This document shows, one piece after another, positions 8,090-16,564 of a stretch of DNA of 46,238 nt. The notes under the pieces were generated by a model, which was given only the letters and a program-made list of their open reading frames with translations, did no database searches and had not been told where the DNA came from. The position numbers were made by a program, and so were the translations under genes. Numbering within the stretch: position 1 is the first letter of the stretch; every line of letters begins with the position of its first letter. Source of the DNA: Acidobacteriota bacterium (GTDB lineage: Bacteria; Acidobacteriota; Terriglobia; Terriglobales; Acidobacteriaceae); NCBI GenBank assembly GCA_021818105.1, contig JAKAFB010000020.1, positions 1-46,238 of the forward strand, written 5' to 3'.

Positions 8090-10060
8090 ATGATTCGTTT
8101 TCTGCAGAAAGAGAATCGCGTTACTAAGGCGCTATTCGTTGTGATTATTGCCGCCGCTTCGATTTCGATGGTGGTGTATCTGATTCCGGGCTTGACCGGG
8201 CAGGGCGCCTCGTCGGCAGACACGTATGCGGTGGTGTATCCGCACTGGTACAGCCGCATCTTTGCGTCTGGCGATGCGATCAGCCAGCAAAAGGTGTCGC
8301 AGGTGGCGCAGATGCAGATTATGCAGCGCAACCCGCAGTATGCCGACAACCCGATGATTGTGAGCCTGTTTGAGCAGCAGGTGGGGCAGCAGCTTGTGCA
8401 GCAGCAGATTCTGCTGGCGGAGGCGGAGAAACTGGGCATCCGGGTGAACAATCAGGATGTGCGCAATTATCTGCAGACGGGGCCGTCGGGGCAGATTCTG
8501 TTTCCGGGCGGGAAGTTCATTGGCGCGGAGCGCTATGCGGCGCTGATTCAGAGCCAGTTTGAGATTCCGGTTTCAGAGTTTGAAGAGAACGTGAAGCAGG
8601 ACATTGCGATCCGCCGGCTGGAGGCTCTGATCACGGCAGGCGTGACGGTGAGCGACAAGGAAGTGCGCGAGACGTACCGGAGGGCGAACACGAAGATCAA
8701 GTTTGATTATGCAGTGATCTCAGTGGACGACCTGCGGAACCAGATCAATCCGACGGACCAGGAGCTGGAGGCGTTCTTCAAGAAGAATGCCGCGCGCTAT
8801 GCGACGGCGGTGCCGGAGCAACGGGCGATTACTTACTTTGCTTTTACGCCGGATCAGGTGCCGGGCGGTGTGCAGCAGCCGACGCAGCAGGAGATTCAGG
8901 CTTACTACAATGCGCACCAGAACGAGTATTCGACGCCGGAGCAGGCGAAGTCACGGCACATTCTGATCAAGGTGGATCCGGGTGCGGACGCGAAGACGGA
9001 CGCGGCGGCGAAGGCCAAGGCGGAGAGCATTCTGAAGCAACTGCAGGGTGGGGCTAACTTTGCGGAACTGGCAAAGAAGTACTCCGATGACCCGGGCAGC
9101 AAGGAGCAGGGTGGTGAACTGGGCTTTGCGCAGCGCGGGCGGATGGTGCCGGCGTTTGACACTGCGATCTTCACGCAGAAGATTGGTGAGTACAAGATTG
9201 TGAAGACGCAGTACGGCTACCACATTGTGCAGGTGGAGGAGCGGCAGCCGGCGCACGTGCAGCAACTGAACGAAGTGCTGCCGACGATCCAGGCGACGCT
9301 TATCCGGCAGAAGTCAGCGGAGGCGCAGGAGAATTACGCACGTGAGCTGACGTCAGAGGCGATCAAGAACGGGCTGGCCAAGACGGCAGAGGCGCATCAT
9401 CTGCAACTGACGACGACGCCTCCGGTGGGCGAGCAGGGCGTGATTGCGGCGCTGCCGGACAGTTCGCAACTGCTGGCGAAGGCCTTCCAGTCCAAGCAGG
9501 GCGACCCGGCGCAGTTTGCGCAGACGGGCGAAGGCTATGCGGTATTCCAGGTGACGGGCGTAACGGCGGCGCATGCGCCGAGTTTTGCCGACTGGAAGAG
9601 CCACGTGCTGGATGACTATCGCGGCGAGAAACTGCCGACGCTGCTGGCACAGAAGACCACGCAACTGGCGGAGACGGCGAAGTCCATGAACGACCTTGCC
9701 AAGGCCGCGAAGGCGGTGGGCGCGACGCTGAAGACCAGCGACGAGGTGACGCTGAGCGGACAGGTGCCGGACCTGGGCCAGGTGGGACAGGTTGCTCCGC
9801 AACTGTTTGACATGCAGCCCGGGAACATCAGCGGACCGATCAACGCAGGGCGTACGGGCGTGGTGGCGAAGCTGCTGGAGAAGCAGGAGCCGACGGCGGA
9901 CGAGATTGCGAAGGCCCTGGACGTGACGCGCGACCAGATGCTGGAACAGCGGCGCGCGGAGGCGTTCAACGTGTTCGCGAGCAATGTCATCAACTACTAC
10001 AAGAAGCACAACCTGGTGCAGATCAACGCCAAGGCGCAGACGCAACTGCCGGGCGAATAG
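8090..10060 (+). CDS. SurA/PpiD-type periplasmic peptidyl-prolyl isomerase
   Basis: Membrane-anchored folding factor of 656 residues. A single N-terminal helix (about 12-33) anchors it in the inner membrane with the bulk in the periplasm, as in PpiD. A SurA_N-like chaperone region (about 50-210) is followed by a parvulin domain (about 280-385) showing ARHILIK-like (SRHILIKV), FAELAKKYSDDPGS, GGELGF and YGYHIVQVEERQ signatures. A second, degenerate parvulin-like or chaperone module makes up the C-terminal 260 residues. It would assist outer-membrane protein folding. The ATG is followed directly by the anchor sequence, so the start is secure. It is flanked by its own candidate promoter and a good terminator, so it is probably monocistronic. 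Confidence 0.92.
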   Translation: MIRFLQKENRVTKALFVVIIAAASISMVVYLIPGLTGQGASSADTYAVVYPHWYSRIFASGDAISQQKVSQVAQMQIMQRNPQYADNPMIVSLFEQQVGQQLVQQQILLAEAEKLGIRVNNQDVRNYLQTGPSGQILFPGGKFIGAERYAALIQSQFEIPVSEFEENVKQDIAIRRLEALITAGVTVSDKEVRETYRRANTKIKFDYAVISVDDLRNQINPTDQELEAFFKKNAARYATAVPEQRAITYFAFTPDQVPGGVQQPTQQEIQAYYNAHQNEYSTPEQAKSRHILIKVDPGADAKTDAAAKAKAESILKQLQGGANFAELAKKYSDDPGSKEQGGELGFAQRGRMVPAFDTAIFTQKIGEYKIVKTQYGYHIVQVEERQPAHVQQLNEVLPTIQATLIRQKSAEAQENYARELTSEAIKNGLAKTAEAHHLQLTTTPPVGEQGVIAALPDSSQLLAKAFQSKQGDPAQFAQTGEGYAVFQVTGVTAAHAPSFADWKSHVLDDYRGEKLPTLLAQKTTQLAETAKSMNDLAKAAKAVGATLKTSDEVTLSGQVPDLGQVGQVAPQLFDMQPGNISGPINAGRTGVVAKLLEKQEPTADEIAKALDVTRDQMLEQRRAEAFNVFASNVINYYKKHNLVQINAKAQTQLPGE

Positions 10061-10090
10061 CCTGATGGCGCGTTGCGACGCAGAGGACAA

Positions 10091-10117
10091 GCCCGCATCT
10101 TCGGATGCGGGCTTTCT
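10091..10117 (+). terminator. Intrinsic terminator after the ppiD-like gene
   Basis: A perfect 9-bp stem GCCCGCATC / GATGCGGGC (10091-10099, 10104-10112) closed by a stable TTCG tetraloop is followed by TTTCTT. Confidence 0.88.
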
Positions 10118-10182
10118 TGTGATGTGAAGAAGGAAGATGCGGCCTTTGCGCGCGGGCAAGGGAGTGTGGAGATAATGCAGAC

Positions 10183-11721
10183 ATGCACTTTGAGCGTTCG
10201 TCCGGAGTTTTGTTGCATGTGAGTTCGCTGCCTTCGTATGGCGGCATTGGTGACCTTGGACCGGCGGCATACGAGTTTGTTTCATTTCTGGCGGCGGCGA
10301 AGCAGCATGTGTGGCAGGTGCTGCCGCTGTGTCCGACGGGACACGGCAACTCGCCATATTCGGGTTTGTCAGCCTTTGCGGGCAACCCGCTGCTAATCAG
10401 CCTGGAGTACTTGTCGGACTGGGGATGGATTGAGGGCGAGGCAATTGCAGGGCTGGCGGGGCGCAGCGGCAATGTGGATTTTGACGACGTGGAGAGACGC
10501 AAGTTGCCGCTGCTGATGGAGGCAGCGGGGAACTTTCTGGACATGGCGCAGCACGACCCGCGGCTGAAGGAGCAGTGGCGCGAGTACGAGGAGTTCTGCA
10601 GGGCGGAGTCGAACTGGCTGACGGATTACGCGCTGTATGTGGTGCTCCGACGGGAGTTTCACACGGGGGCGTGGACGGAGTGGCCCGAAGGTCTGCGGAG
10701 GCGGCACAAGCGTGCGCTGACGGAGGCTGCGGCGCAGCATGCGCGCGCGCTGGCGCAGGAGCAGGTGCTGCAGTTTGCCTTTGAGCGGCAGTGGAAGGCA
10801 TTGCGTAAGGCCGCAAGGGACAATGGGATTCGCATTATGGGGGATGTGGCGATCTTCGTGAACATGGATTCTGCGGATGTGTGGATCCACCCGAAGATCT
10901 TTGAGCTGGATGCGCATTTGAAGCAGGTACATGTTGCGGGCGTGCCGCCGGACTACTTTTCGCCGACTGGACAGCGGTGGGGCAATCCGCTGTATCGGTG
11001 GGACGTGCTGGAGGAGCGGGGCTACGACTGGTGGATAGAGAGGATTCGTCGGGCGTGCGAGCTGTATGACATTGTGCGGCTGGACCATTTTCGCGGATTT
11101 GAGGCGTACTGGGCGATTGATGCGAGGGAGCACACGGCGGTGAACGGCAGATGGGTGGCGGGGCCCGGGGTGAAGCTGTTTCGCGCACTGGAAGAGGCGC
11201 TGGGGAGACTTCCGCTGGTGGCCGAGGATCTGGGCGTCATAACACCGGAGGTGGATGCGCTGCGGCAGGCGCTGGGACTGCCGGGGATGAAGGTGATCCA
11301 GTTCGGCTTCAGCCACAAGGAGGCGCACGTGCACCTGCCGCACAAGTATGCCGAGGCGACGGTGGCCTACACGGGGACGCATGATAATGACACGACCATG
11401 GGGTGGTGGCGGACGGCAAGCAAGCATGAACGCGCGGTGGCAGAGGCGTATGTGGGTCCGGTGCACGGGCATCCGGTGTGGCCGCTGATGCGAGCTGTGG
11501 CGGCGAGCCTCGCGACGATGACGATATTCCCGGCGCAGGATTTGCTAGAACTGGGAGCAGAGGCGCGGATGAATACGCCTGCGGTGGCACACGGGAACTG
11601 GAGCTGGCGGGCGCCTGAGACGAGCTGGACGCTGGAACTGGTTTCGCGGCTAGCGGCGCTGACAGAGGCGACGGACCGGGACAACGATCCGCTGGGCGCG
11701 GCGAAAGAAGCATCGGCGTGA
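10183..11721 (+). CDS. malQ: 4-alpha-glucanotransferase (amylomaltase, GH77)
   Basis: Transfers segments of alpha-1,4-glucan between acceptors in maltodextrin and glycogen metabolism, in the cytosol. The 512-residue length is typical for bacterial amylomaltases. The N terminus has the family hallmark RSSGVLLHVSSLPS, followed by GIGDLG and the QVLPLCPTG and SPYSGLSAFAGNPLLI stretches. Catalytic residues are visible in their expected order: nucleophile Asp301 in RLDHFRG, acid/base Glu348 in VAEDLG, and Asp401 in GTHDND. The spacing matches Thermus amylomaltase closely. It follows a terminator and sits 54 bases before an ABC transporter gene, with no other glycogen genes nearby. Confidence 0.96.
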   Translation: MHFERSSGVLLHVSSLPSYGGIGDLGPAAYEFVSFLAAAKQHVWQVLPLCPTGHGNSPYSGLSAFAGNPLLISLEYLSDWGWIEGEAIAGLAGRSGNVDFDDVERRKLPLLMEAAGNFLDMAQHDPRLKEQWREYEEFCRAESNWLTDYALYVVLRREFHTGAWTEWPEGLRRRHKRALTEAAAQHARALAQEQVLQFAFERQWKALRKAARDNGIRIMGDVAIFVNMDSADVWIHPKIFELDAHLKQVHVAGVPPDYFSPTGQRWGNPLYRWDVLEERGYDWWIERIRRACELYDIVRLDHFRGFEAYWAIDAREHTAVNGRWVAGPGVKLFRALEEALGRLPLVAEDLGVITPEVDALRQALGLPGMKVIQFGFSHKEAHVHLPHKYAEATVAYTGTHDNDTTMGWWRTASKHERAVAEAYVGPVHGHPVWPLMRAVAASLATMTIFPAQDLLELGAEARMNTPAVAHGNWSWRAPETSWTLELVSRLAALTEATDRDNDPLGAAKEASA

Positions 11722-11775
11722 GTGTGACGCTGGCTGTTTGGGCGCAGATGGGCAAGCTTGCTATGCTTGCGGCTG

Positions 11776-12573
11776 ATGGAGACAGCAGCGATTGAAGCTC
11801 GCGGGCTGACGCGGCGCTTTGGGGCGCTGACGGCCGTGGAGGATGTGACGTTTCGTGTGGCGCCGGGGCAGTTTTTTGGTTTTTTGGGCCCGAATGGCGC
11901 GGGGAAATCGACCACAATCAAGATGCTGACCGGGCTGCTGGAGCCGAGCGCGGGCACGGTGGAGATACTGGGCCAGCCATTTGGGGCCGGGGCGCTGGAG
12001 CTGAAGCGGCAGATAGGCGTGGTGCCGGAGGGGATGGCGCTGGCAGGGCGGCTGACGGCGCGGGAATATCTGCGCTTTGTGGGGCGGATGTATGGGCTGG
12101 ACCGCGAGACGACGAACCAGCGCACACAGGAGTTGCTGGAGTTTATGCAACTGGCGAATGAACCCCGGAAGCTGGTGACGGACTTCTCGCACGGCATGCA
12201 GAAAAAGCTGGCGCTGGCGGCTGCGGTGATCCATGCGCCGCGTGTGCTGTTTCTGGACGAGCCGTTTGAGGGTGTGGATGCGATTGCGGCTGGCATGCTG
12301 AAGGCAATGCTGCAGCGGATGATTCAGCGTGGGGCAACGATCTTTTTGACGACGCACGTGTTGGAGATTGTGGAGCGGCTGTGCAGCCACTTGGCGATTA
12401 TTCACAAGGGCAGGCTGGTGGCGAACGGAGCGCTGGAGGAACTGCGCACGGGGGTGGCGAGCACGCTGCCGGGCACGGAGAGCGCACAGAGGCTAACGCT
12501 GGAGGAGATTTTTCTTTCGATTGTAGGCGCGGGCGCACAGGAACAGGCGCAGGAGCTGTCTTGGCTTGCGTAG
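11776..12573 (+). CDS. ABC transporter ATP-binding protein
   Basis: Cytosolic ATPase subunit of an ABC-2 type exporter, 265 residues. Walker A GPNGAGKST, signature FSHGMQKK, Walker B VLFLDEP followed by F-E-G-V-D, and the switch His in TTHVLE are all present. The GFLGPNGAGKST context and DrrA-like length point to an exporter of drugs, lipids or polymers, not an importer. The ATG at 11776 was preferred to an in-frame TTG at 11758, although neither has a strong ribosome site; the frame overlaps the downstream permease start, indicating translational coupling. Substrate cannot be told from sequence. Confidence 0.9.
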   Translation: METAAIEARGLTRRFGALTAVEDVTFRVAPGQFFGFLGPNGAGKSTTIKMLTGLLEPSAGTVEILGQPFGAGALELKRQIGVVPEGMALAGRLTAREYLRFVGRMYGLDRETTNQRTQELLEFMQLANEPRKLVTDFSHGMQKKLALAAAVIHAPRVLFLDEPFEGVDAIAAGMLKAMLQRMIQRGATIFLTTHVLEIVERLCSHLAIIHKGRLVANGALEELRTGVASTLPGTESAQRLTLEEIFLSIVGAGAQEQAQELSWLA

Positions 12574-14276
12574 GCGCGTTCCCTGTGGTGACGGGGCCGT
12601 TGAGCCGGCTGGCGCGAGGGCAGTATGCGGCGCTGGCGGCGATGCGCTGGCAGACGATGACGCATAGCCTGCGCTCGACACAGGGGCTGTTTGAGCTGGG
12701 AGCACGGAGCGTGGCGTTCCTGGTGTATGCGGCGATGGGCGTTGGGCTTGCCGTGGGGCTGGGGTTTGGCGCGTATGCGCTTGTGCTGCGTGGGAACTGG
12801 ACGGTGCTGCCGGTGGTTTTCTGGGGCGTGCTGTTTCTGTGGCAGTCAGTGCCGGTAGCGCTGGCGTCATTTCAGCAGCAGTTTGACATGAGCGGCCTGC
12901 TGCGCTTTCCGGTGAGCTTCAGCGCATTTTTTCTGCTGTATGTGGTGATTGGGTTGGCGGACATATCGACGCTGCTGGGCGGGCTGTGCTGCGTGGGAAT
13001 TCTGGTGGGCGTGACGCTGGCGCGAGCGAACCTGGTGGGCTGGGTGGTGGCGGGGCTGACAGGCTTTGCGGTGTTCAATGTGCTGATGGTGCGCGTGGTG
13101 CTGGTGTGGATGGACCGTTGGCTGGCGAAGCGGCGCTCGCGGGAGATTGTGAGCGCGCTGTTTGTGGCGCTACTGCTGAGTGTGCAACTGCTGAATCCAG
13201 CGCTACACGAGAGCGGCGGAAATGGGAATGGGGAAACGAGCGGCGCGGTGGCGGTGGAGCAGCGCACGATGGCCGAGGAAATGGGCCCGTGGCTGGACAG
13301 GGCAAGCGCGGTGCAGCAGGGGTTGCCGCCCGGGCTGGTGGTGGCGGCTCTGGGCGCAGCGGCAAGGCACGATCCGGCGCGTGCGCTGGGAGCGGCAGGC
13401 GCGCTGGGATTGTATGTGGCAGCGGCAGGAATGCTGCTGGCAGTACGCTTGCGCGCGGAGTATCGCGGCGAGAGTTTGAGCGAAGCCGTGCCGGAAAAAG
13501 GCGCACAGGGCGAGCGCGAAACGTGGCTGCTGAGCGGTGGAGGGCCGATTGCGGCGGTAATGGAGAAGGAGATGCACACACTGATGCGAGCGATGCCGCT
13601 GCTCTACATGATTGGCGCACCGGTGTTCATGGTGCTGGTGCTGGCGGGGCTGTTTCGCCATCAGTCCGGAGTGCTGGGACATCCGTACTTTCTGGCGCTG
13701 CCGCTTTGCGTGGCGTATGCGCTGCTGGGCCCGGCGCAGATGATTTACAACAACCTGGGCGCGGAGGGAACGGGGATTCAACTGCTGTTTCTTGCGCCGA
13801 CGCCGGTGAGGACTGTATTGCTGGCGAAGAACATTTTTCACGCGGCCGTGTACTGCTTTACGGCGATGCTGGCGGGCGTGCTGGCGATAGTGTTGCTGGG
13901 GCGGCCAAACGGCGTGGTGCTGGCGGTGACGGTGGCGTGGCTGCTGTATGCAGTGCCCGCTAACCTGGCACTGGGCAATGTGTTCTCACTGGTGATGCCG
14001 CATCGCATGAATTTGAGCCGCATCACGCGGCAGCGAGGGTCGGCGGCCAGCGCGCTGCTGAGCATGTTTATACAGACAACGCTACTGATGATTGCGGCGG
14101 CTGTGTTTGCGCTGTGCCTGTATGCGGGGCGGCTGTGGCTGGCGGTGCCGGTGTTTCTGGTGCTGGCTGGATCGGCGGTGTTTGTGTGGCTGCGCGTGCT
14201 GAGCAACGCTGATGACATGGCGAACCGGCGGCGGGAGTTGCTGATTGGAACTCTAGCGAGTGTGGAGCAGGGGTGA
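12561..14276 (+). CDS. ABC-2 type transporter permease
   Basis: Polytopic membrane protein of about 571 residues and roughly 10-12 hydrophobic segments, the likely partner of the preceding ATPase. Two blocks of helices (about 45-230 and 330-560) are separated by a hydrophilic loop rich in Ala, Glu and Arg. The start is TTG at 12561, chosen because AGGAG (12551-12555) lies 5 bases upstream; this overlaps the ATPase stop by 13 bases. GTG at 12585 or 12588 are alternatives. The frame stays open upstream through the ATPase gene, but that stretch has no protein-like character. No known substrate signature is visible. Confidence 0.85.
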   Translation: MACVGAFPVVTGPLSRLARGQYAALAAMRWQTMTHSLRSTQGLFELGARSVAFLVYAAMGVGLAVGLGFGAYALVLRGNWTVLPVVFWGVLFLWQSVPVALASFQQQFDMSGLLRFPVSFSAFFLLYVVIGLADISTLLGGLCCVGILVGVTLARANLVGWVVAGLTGFAVFNVLMVRVVLVWMDRWLAKRRSREIVSALFVALLLSVQLLNPALHESGGNGNGETSGAVAVEQRTMAEEMGPWLDRASAVQQGLPPGLVVAALGAAARHDPARALGAAGALGLYVAAAGMLLAVRLRAEYRGESLSEAVPEKGAQGERETWLLSGGGPIAAVMEKEMHTLMRAMPLLYMIGAPVFMVLVLAGLFRHQSGVLGHPYFLALPLCVAYALLGPAQMIYNNLGAEGTGIQLLFLAPTPVRTVLLAKNIFHAAVYCFTAMLAGVLAIVLLGRPNGVVLAVTVAWLLYAVPANLALGNVFSLVMPHRMNLSRITRQRGSAASALLSMFIQTTLLMIAAAVFALCLYAGRLWLAVPVFLVLAGSAVFVWLRVLSNADDMANRRRELLIGTLASVEQG

Positions 14277-14565
14277 CGAGAGTGCCGCCGGAAGCGTTGT
14301 TCTGTGTATGTGCTGGCGCAGTGAAGCTACGGCTTACAAGGGGCATGGGTTCATGGAAGGAGAACGATAGATAGGCTAGTAATCTGGGTATCCGCACGCT
14401 ATGGGAGATGGCAAACTGATGTGTGCTGGGCCGACTGTTCCCGATAGAATCAGCACATTGCTCCTCAATGGTTGAAAGTTAACCCGATCAACTATACGCA
14501 GGGAGCAGCGAGAGCTAGCGGTAGAAGCCGGCATGCTTGGCAGGAGGTGCACTATTCATTGGCCG

Positions 14566-15849
14566 ATGAAGTTGCTGGGCCCACGCCCTGGCTTGAAGGA
14601 AATCAATGTACTATGTTGGGCCTTGTTCGTAGGCTTTCTGGTTGCGCCTGTATCGGCGTATTTCATTTATCTGTACTGGCGAGGTGCAACCTTCAATGAT
14701 TTACCCGCGATAGATTTTACCTACTTTTATGGCATCGGTCGTATTATCAATCACTATCCTGCAAGCGAACTCTATAACTACGAATTACAGCTGAAGGTAT
14801 TTAATGGGATTCGTTCCTTGAAGGGAGCGGATTGGGGTCCAAGTCCGTATCCCCCGCTCGTTGCGTACTTCTTCAGCGTTTTGGCGCACTTCACCTTTGC
14901 ACAGGCGTATTTCATCTGGATGGGTTTTTCCTGCACATTGTATGTTGCCGGGACTATGGCCGCGGCGAGAGTTGCCTTTCCGACGGAACGCATCAAGGGG
15001 TCGATCCTGCTGTGTTTTGCGCTTGCCTTTGCGCCTTTCTTTTACTACACGCTTGCGAGTGGGCAGCTGGCGGCCGTAGCGGTGTTTGCCACAGGGATGG
15101 CGGTATTTGAAGAAAGCCGGTCAAGACACTTATCAAGCGGATTGGTGCTATCTCTGCTGGCGTACAAACCAACTCTGATGTTGCTCGTGCTTCCGATGCT
15201 GGTCGTTACGCGCAGGTTCAGAGCGTTGGCAGGCTTTCTTGCGGGGACGGCTGTTTGGATCCTCCTTGCCACTTTTCTTGCGGGTGCGCAAATTTGGCTG
15301 TCGTATCTGCATTTTCTTGGCACTTTTGTGCATGCGACGGGAACCAGCAGAGCAGCGAGAGTCAACCCATGGTCATTTATTGACATCTATTCAGTTTCTT
15401 CCATGGCGCCGGGAGGAAGGACGGAAATCGGGAAGGCCATGCTGGCTGTGGCAGTTCTCACCATTGTTCTCCTGATTGGGTCTCTATTTGCACAGAGCGC
15501 TGTACGGCGACGGAGAGCGGAGAAGATTACATGGGCAGTCACGTTGACCTGGACGATGCTGATCAATGTGTATGTTCCGACATACGATACTGTTCTTGTG
15601 GTGATTGCATTTGTTCTGACGCTGGGAGCACTGCGAGATGTGGGGTTGGAGAAGTCAACAAGCTGGTTTGTGCTTCTGGGCCTGCTGATCTTTGGTTTTT
15701 CGGCCATAACGGAGTCAATCGCAGGTGAGTATAAGGTGCAACCATTGAGCATCCTGCTTCTGATTCTTGGGTCGTCGCAGTTGTTTATGCTGCGCAGGTT
15801 ATTTTCCCTGCATGCGGGTTCCGATGCAATTGATTCTCCGGCAGAGTGA
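14566..15849 (+). CDS. GT87-type (DUF2029) polyprenyl-phosphate sugar glycosyltransferase
   Basis: Integral membrane glycosyltransferase of the GT-C fold, about 427 residues with roughly 9-11 membrane helices. The first extracytoplasmic loop holds the IDFTYFYG stretch with Asp50, matching the catalytic Asp of GT87 mannosyltransferases, and the family's YPPL motif is at 95-98. Such enzymes transfer a sugar from a polyprenyl-phosphate donor on the outer membrane face. The start is uncertain: ATG 14566 is 18 bases after AGGAGG (14542-14547), ATG 14533 lies before it, and an in-frame ATT at 14554 has ideal spacing. Base composition is visibly less GC-rich than the flanking genes, a possible sign of transfer. 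No other glycan gene is adjacent. Confidence 0.78.
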   Translation: MKLLGPRPGLKEINVLCWALFVGFLVAPVSAYFIYLYWRGATFNDLPAIDFTYFYGIGRIINHYPASELYNYELQLKVFNGIRSLKGADWGPSPYPPLVAYFFSVLAHFTFAQAYFIWMGFSCTLYVAGTMAAARVAFPTERIKGSILLCFALAFAPFFYYTLASGQLAAVAVFATGMAVFEESRSRHLSSGLVLSLLAYKPTLMLLVLPMLVVTRRFRALAGFLAGTAVWILLATFLAGAQIWLSYLHFLGTFVHATGTSRAARVNPWSFIDIYSVSSMAPGGRTEIGKAMLAVAVLTIVLLIGSLFAQSAVRRRRAEKITWAVTLTWTMLINVYVPTYDTVLVVIAFVLTLGALRDVGLEKSTSWFVLLGLLIFGFSAITESIAGEYKVQPLSILLLILGSSQLFMLRRLFSLHAGSDAIDSPAE

Positions 15850-15909
15850 AGCTGATGTCTCAGGAGTCCCTGTCGACATTTCTATTGTTGCCAACTGCGG
15901 ATGGGCTAC

Positions 15910-16230
15910 TCAGGCGACGCGCGTGTGCGCTAGGTGGTGCGCGGTGGAGTTGGTGACCTTGCAGAGCTGGACGCGGCTGGGCGCAGCGAGGACTGCGTCG
16001 AGTGACTTCATGACTTGAGCGAAACCGGTGCGTTGAAACTCCTCGGCGTGTTCTCTGGTGTCCCAGAAGCTAATGCCGTAGCCGGTCTTTCCGTCGGGTG
16101 TGACCATGGCAACTTCATCGACAAAGCCTTTGTGCTTGCGGAGCAGAGGGATGATGCCTTCTTCGATGGCTTTGCTGAAAAGCGCGGAGGTGCCGGGCTT
16201 GAGGGCGATGGTAACGATTCGCGCATACAT
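15910..16230 (-). CDS. Antibiotic biosynthesis monooxygenase (ABM)-fold small protein
   Basis: A 106-residue single-domain protein of the dimeric alpha+beta barrel type. It shows MYARIVTIALKPG at the N terminus, a central helix, and the GYGISFWDTREHAEEF segment typical of ABM/YgiN-like proteins, which bind small aromatic molecules or act as cofactor-free monooxygenases. No metal or heme ligand set is obvious. The ATG was chosen for the AGGAGG site 7 bases upstream. It converges on the GT87 gene and is divergent from the cache-domain gene. The substrate is unknown. Confidence 0.82.
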   Translation of the reverse strand: MYARIVTIALKPGTSALFSKAIEEGIIPLLRKHKGFVDEVAMVTPDGKTGYGISFWDTREHAEEFQRTGFAQVMKSLDAVLAAPSRVQLCKVTNSTAHHLAHTRVA

Positions 16231-16458
16231 GTTCTGCCTCCTCGCGGTATCCATTGGCCCAATCGCGTCTCAAGTATGACATGGATGCGGAAGCTTCGTA
16301 GTGATTGATATTTTCATCCCGATGTGACGATGTGACTGTGATTCGAGACGCACCGCAAATACTGAGAGATGAAGTTATGTACATGTCGAGGTGGTGCGTC
16401 GTTCATCTCATTCATGTGTCTGGGAGATGCGCGAAGCTGGCGGCCGGACGCACGAAGC

Positions 16459-16510
16459 GTATCGGGGCATCACCGCCTGTGGTGACTGGAGTCACGGCGG
16501 TGCCGAATAC
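16459..16510 (+). other. Long imperfect hairpin in the leader of the cache-domain gene
   Basis: Nested arms pair over 52 bases: GTAT with ATAC and CGG with CCG (one bulged A), CACCGCC with GGCGGTG, and an inner GTGAC with GTCAC closed by TGGA. It lies 55 bases before the ATG at 16565, and no T-run follows, so it is not a simple terminator. A smaller hairpin (TGCC-CATT-GGCA) lies just before the ribosome site. A regulatory leader is possible. Confidence 0.45.
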
Positions 16511-16564
16511 AAGTTTGAGAAAATAGTCAGCCGTTCGCCACTGCCCATTGGCAAGGGGGTAAGT

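Noticed and set aside
12381-12560. Upstream extension of the ABC permease frame
   Set aside because: It overlaps the ATPase gene in another frame, and its sequence is Gly/Arg-rich without membrane helices; a TTG start with AGGAG lies downstream.
16420-16510. Possible cyclic-di-GMP (GEMM) riboswitch
   Set aside because: A GGACGCACGAAGC stretch resembles the GEMM core GGACGCAAAGCC, but the rest of the consensus and the paired stems do not fit. Kept only as an unclassified hairpin.
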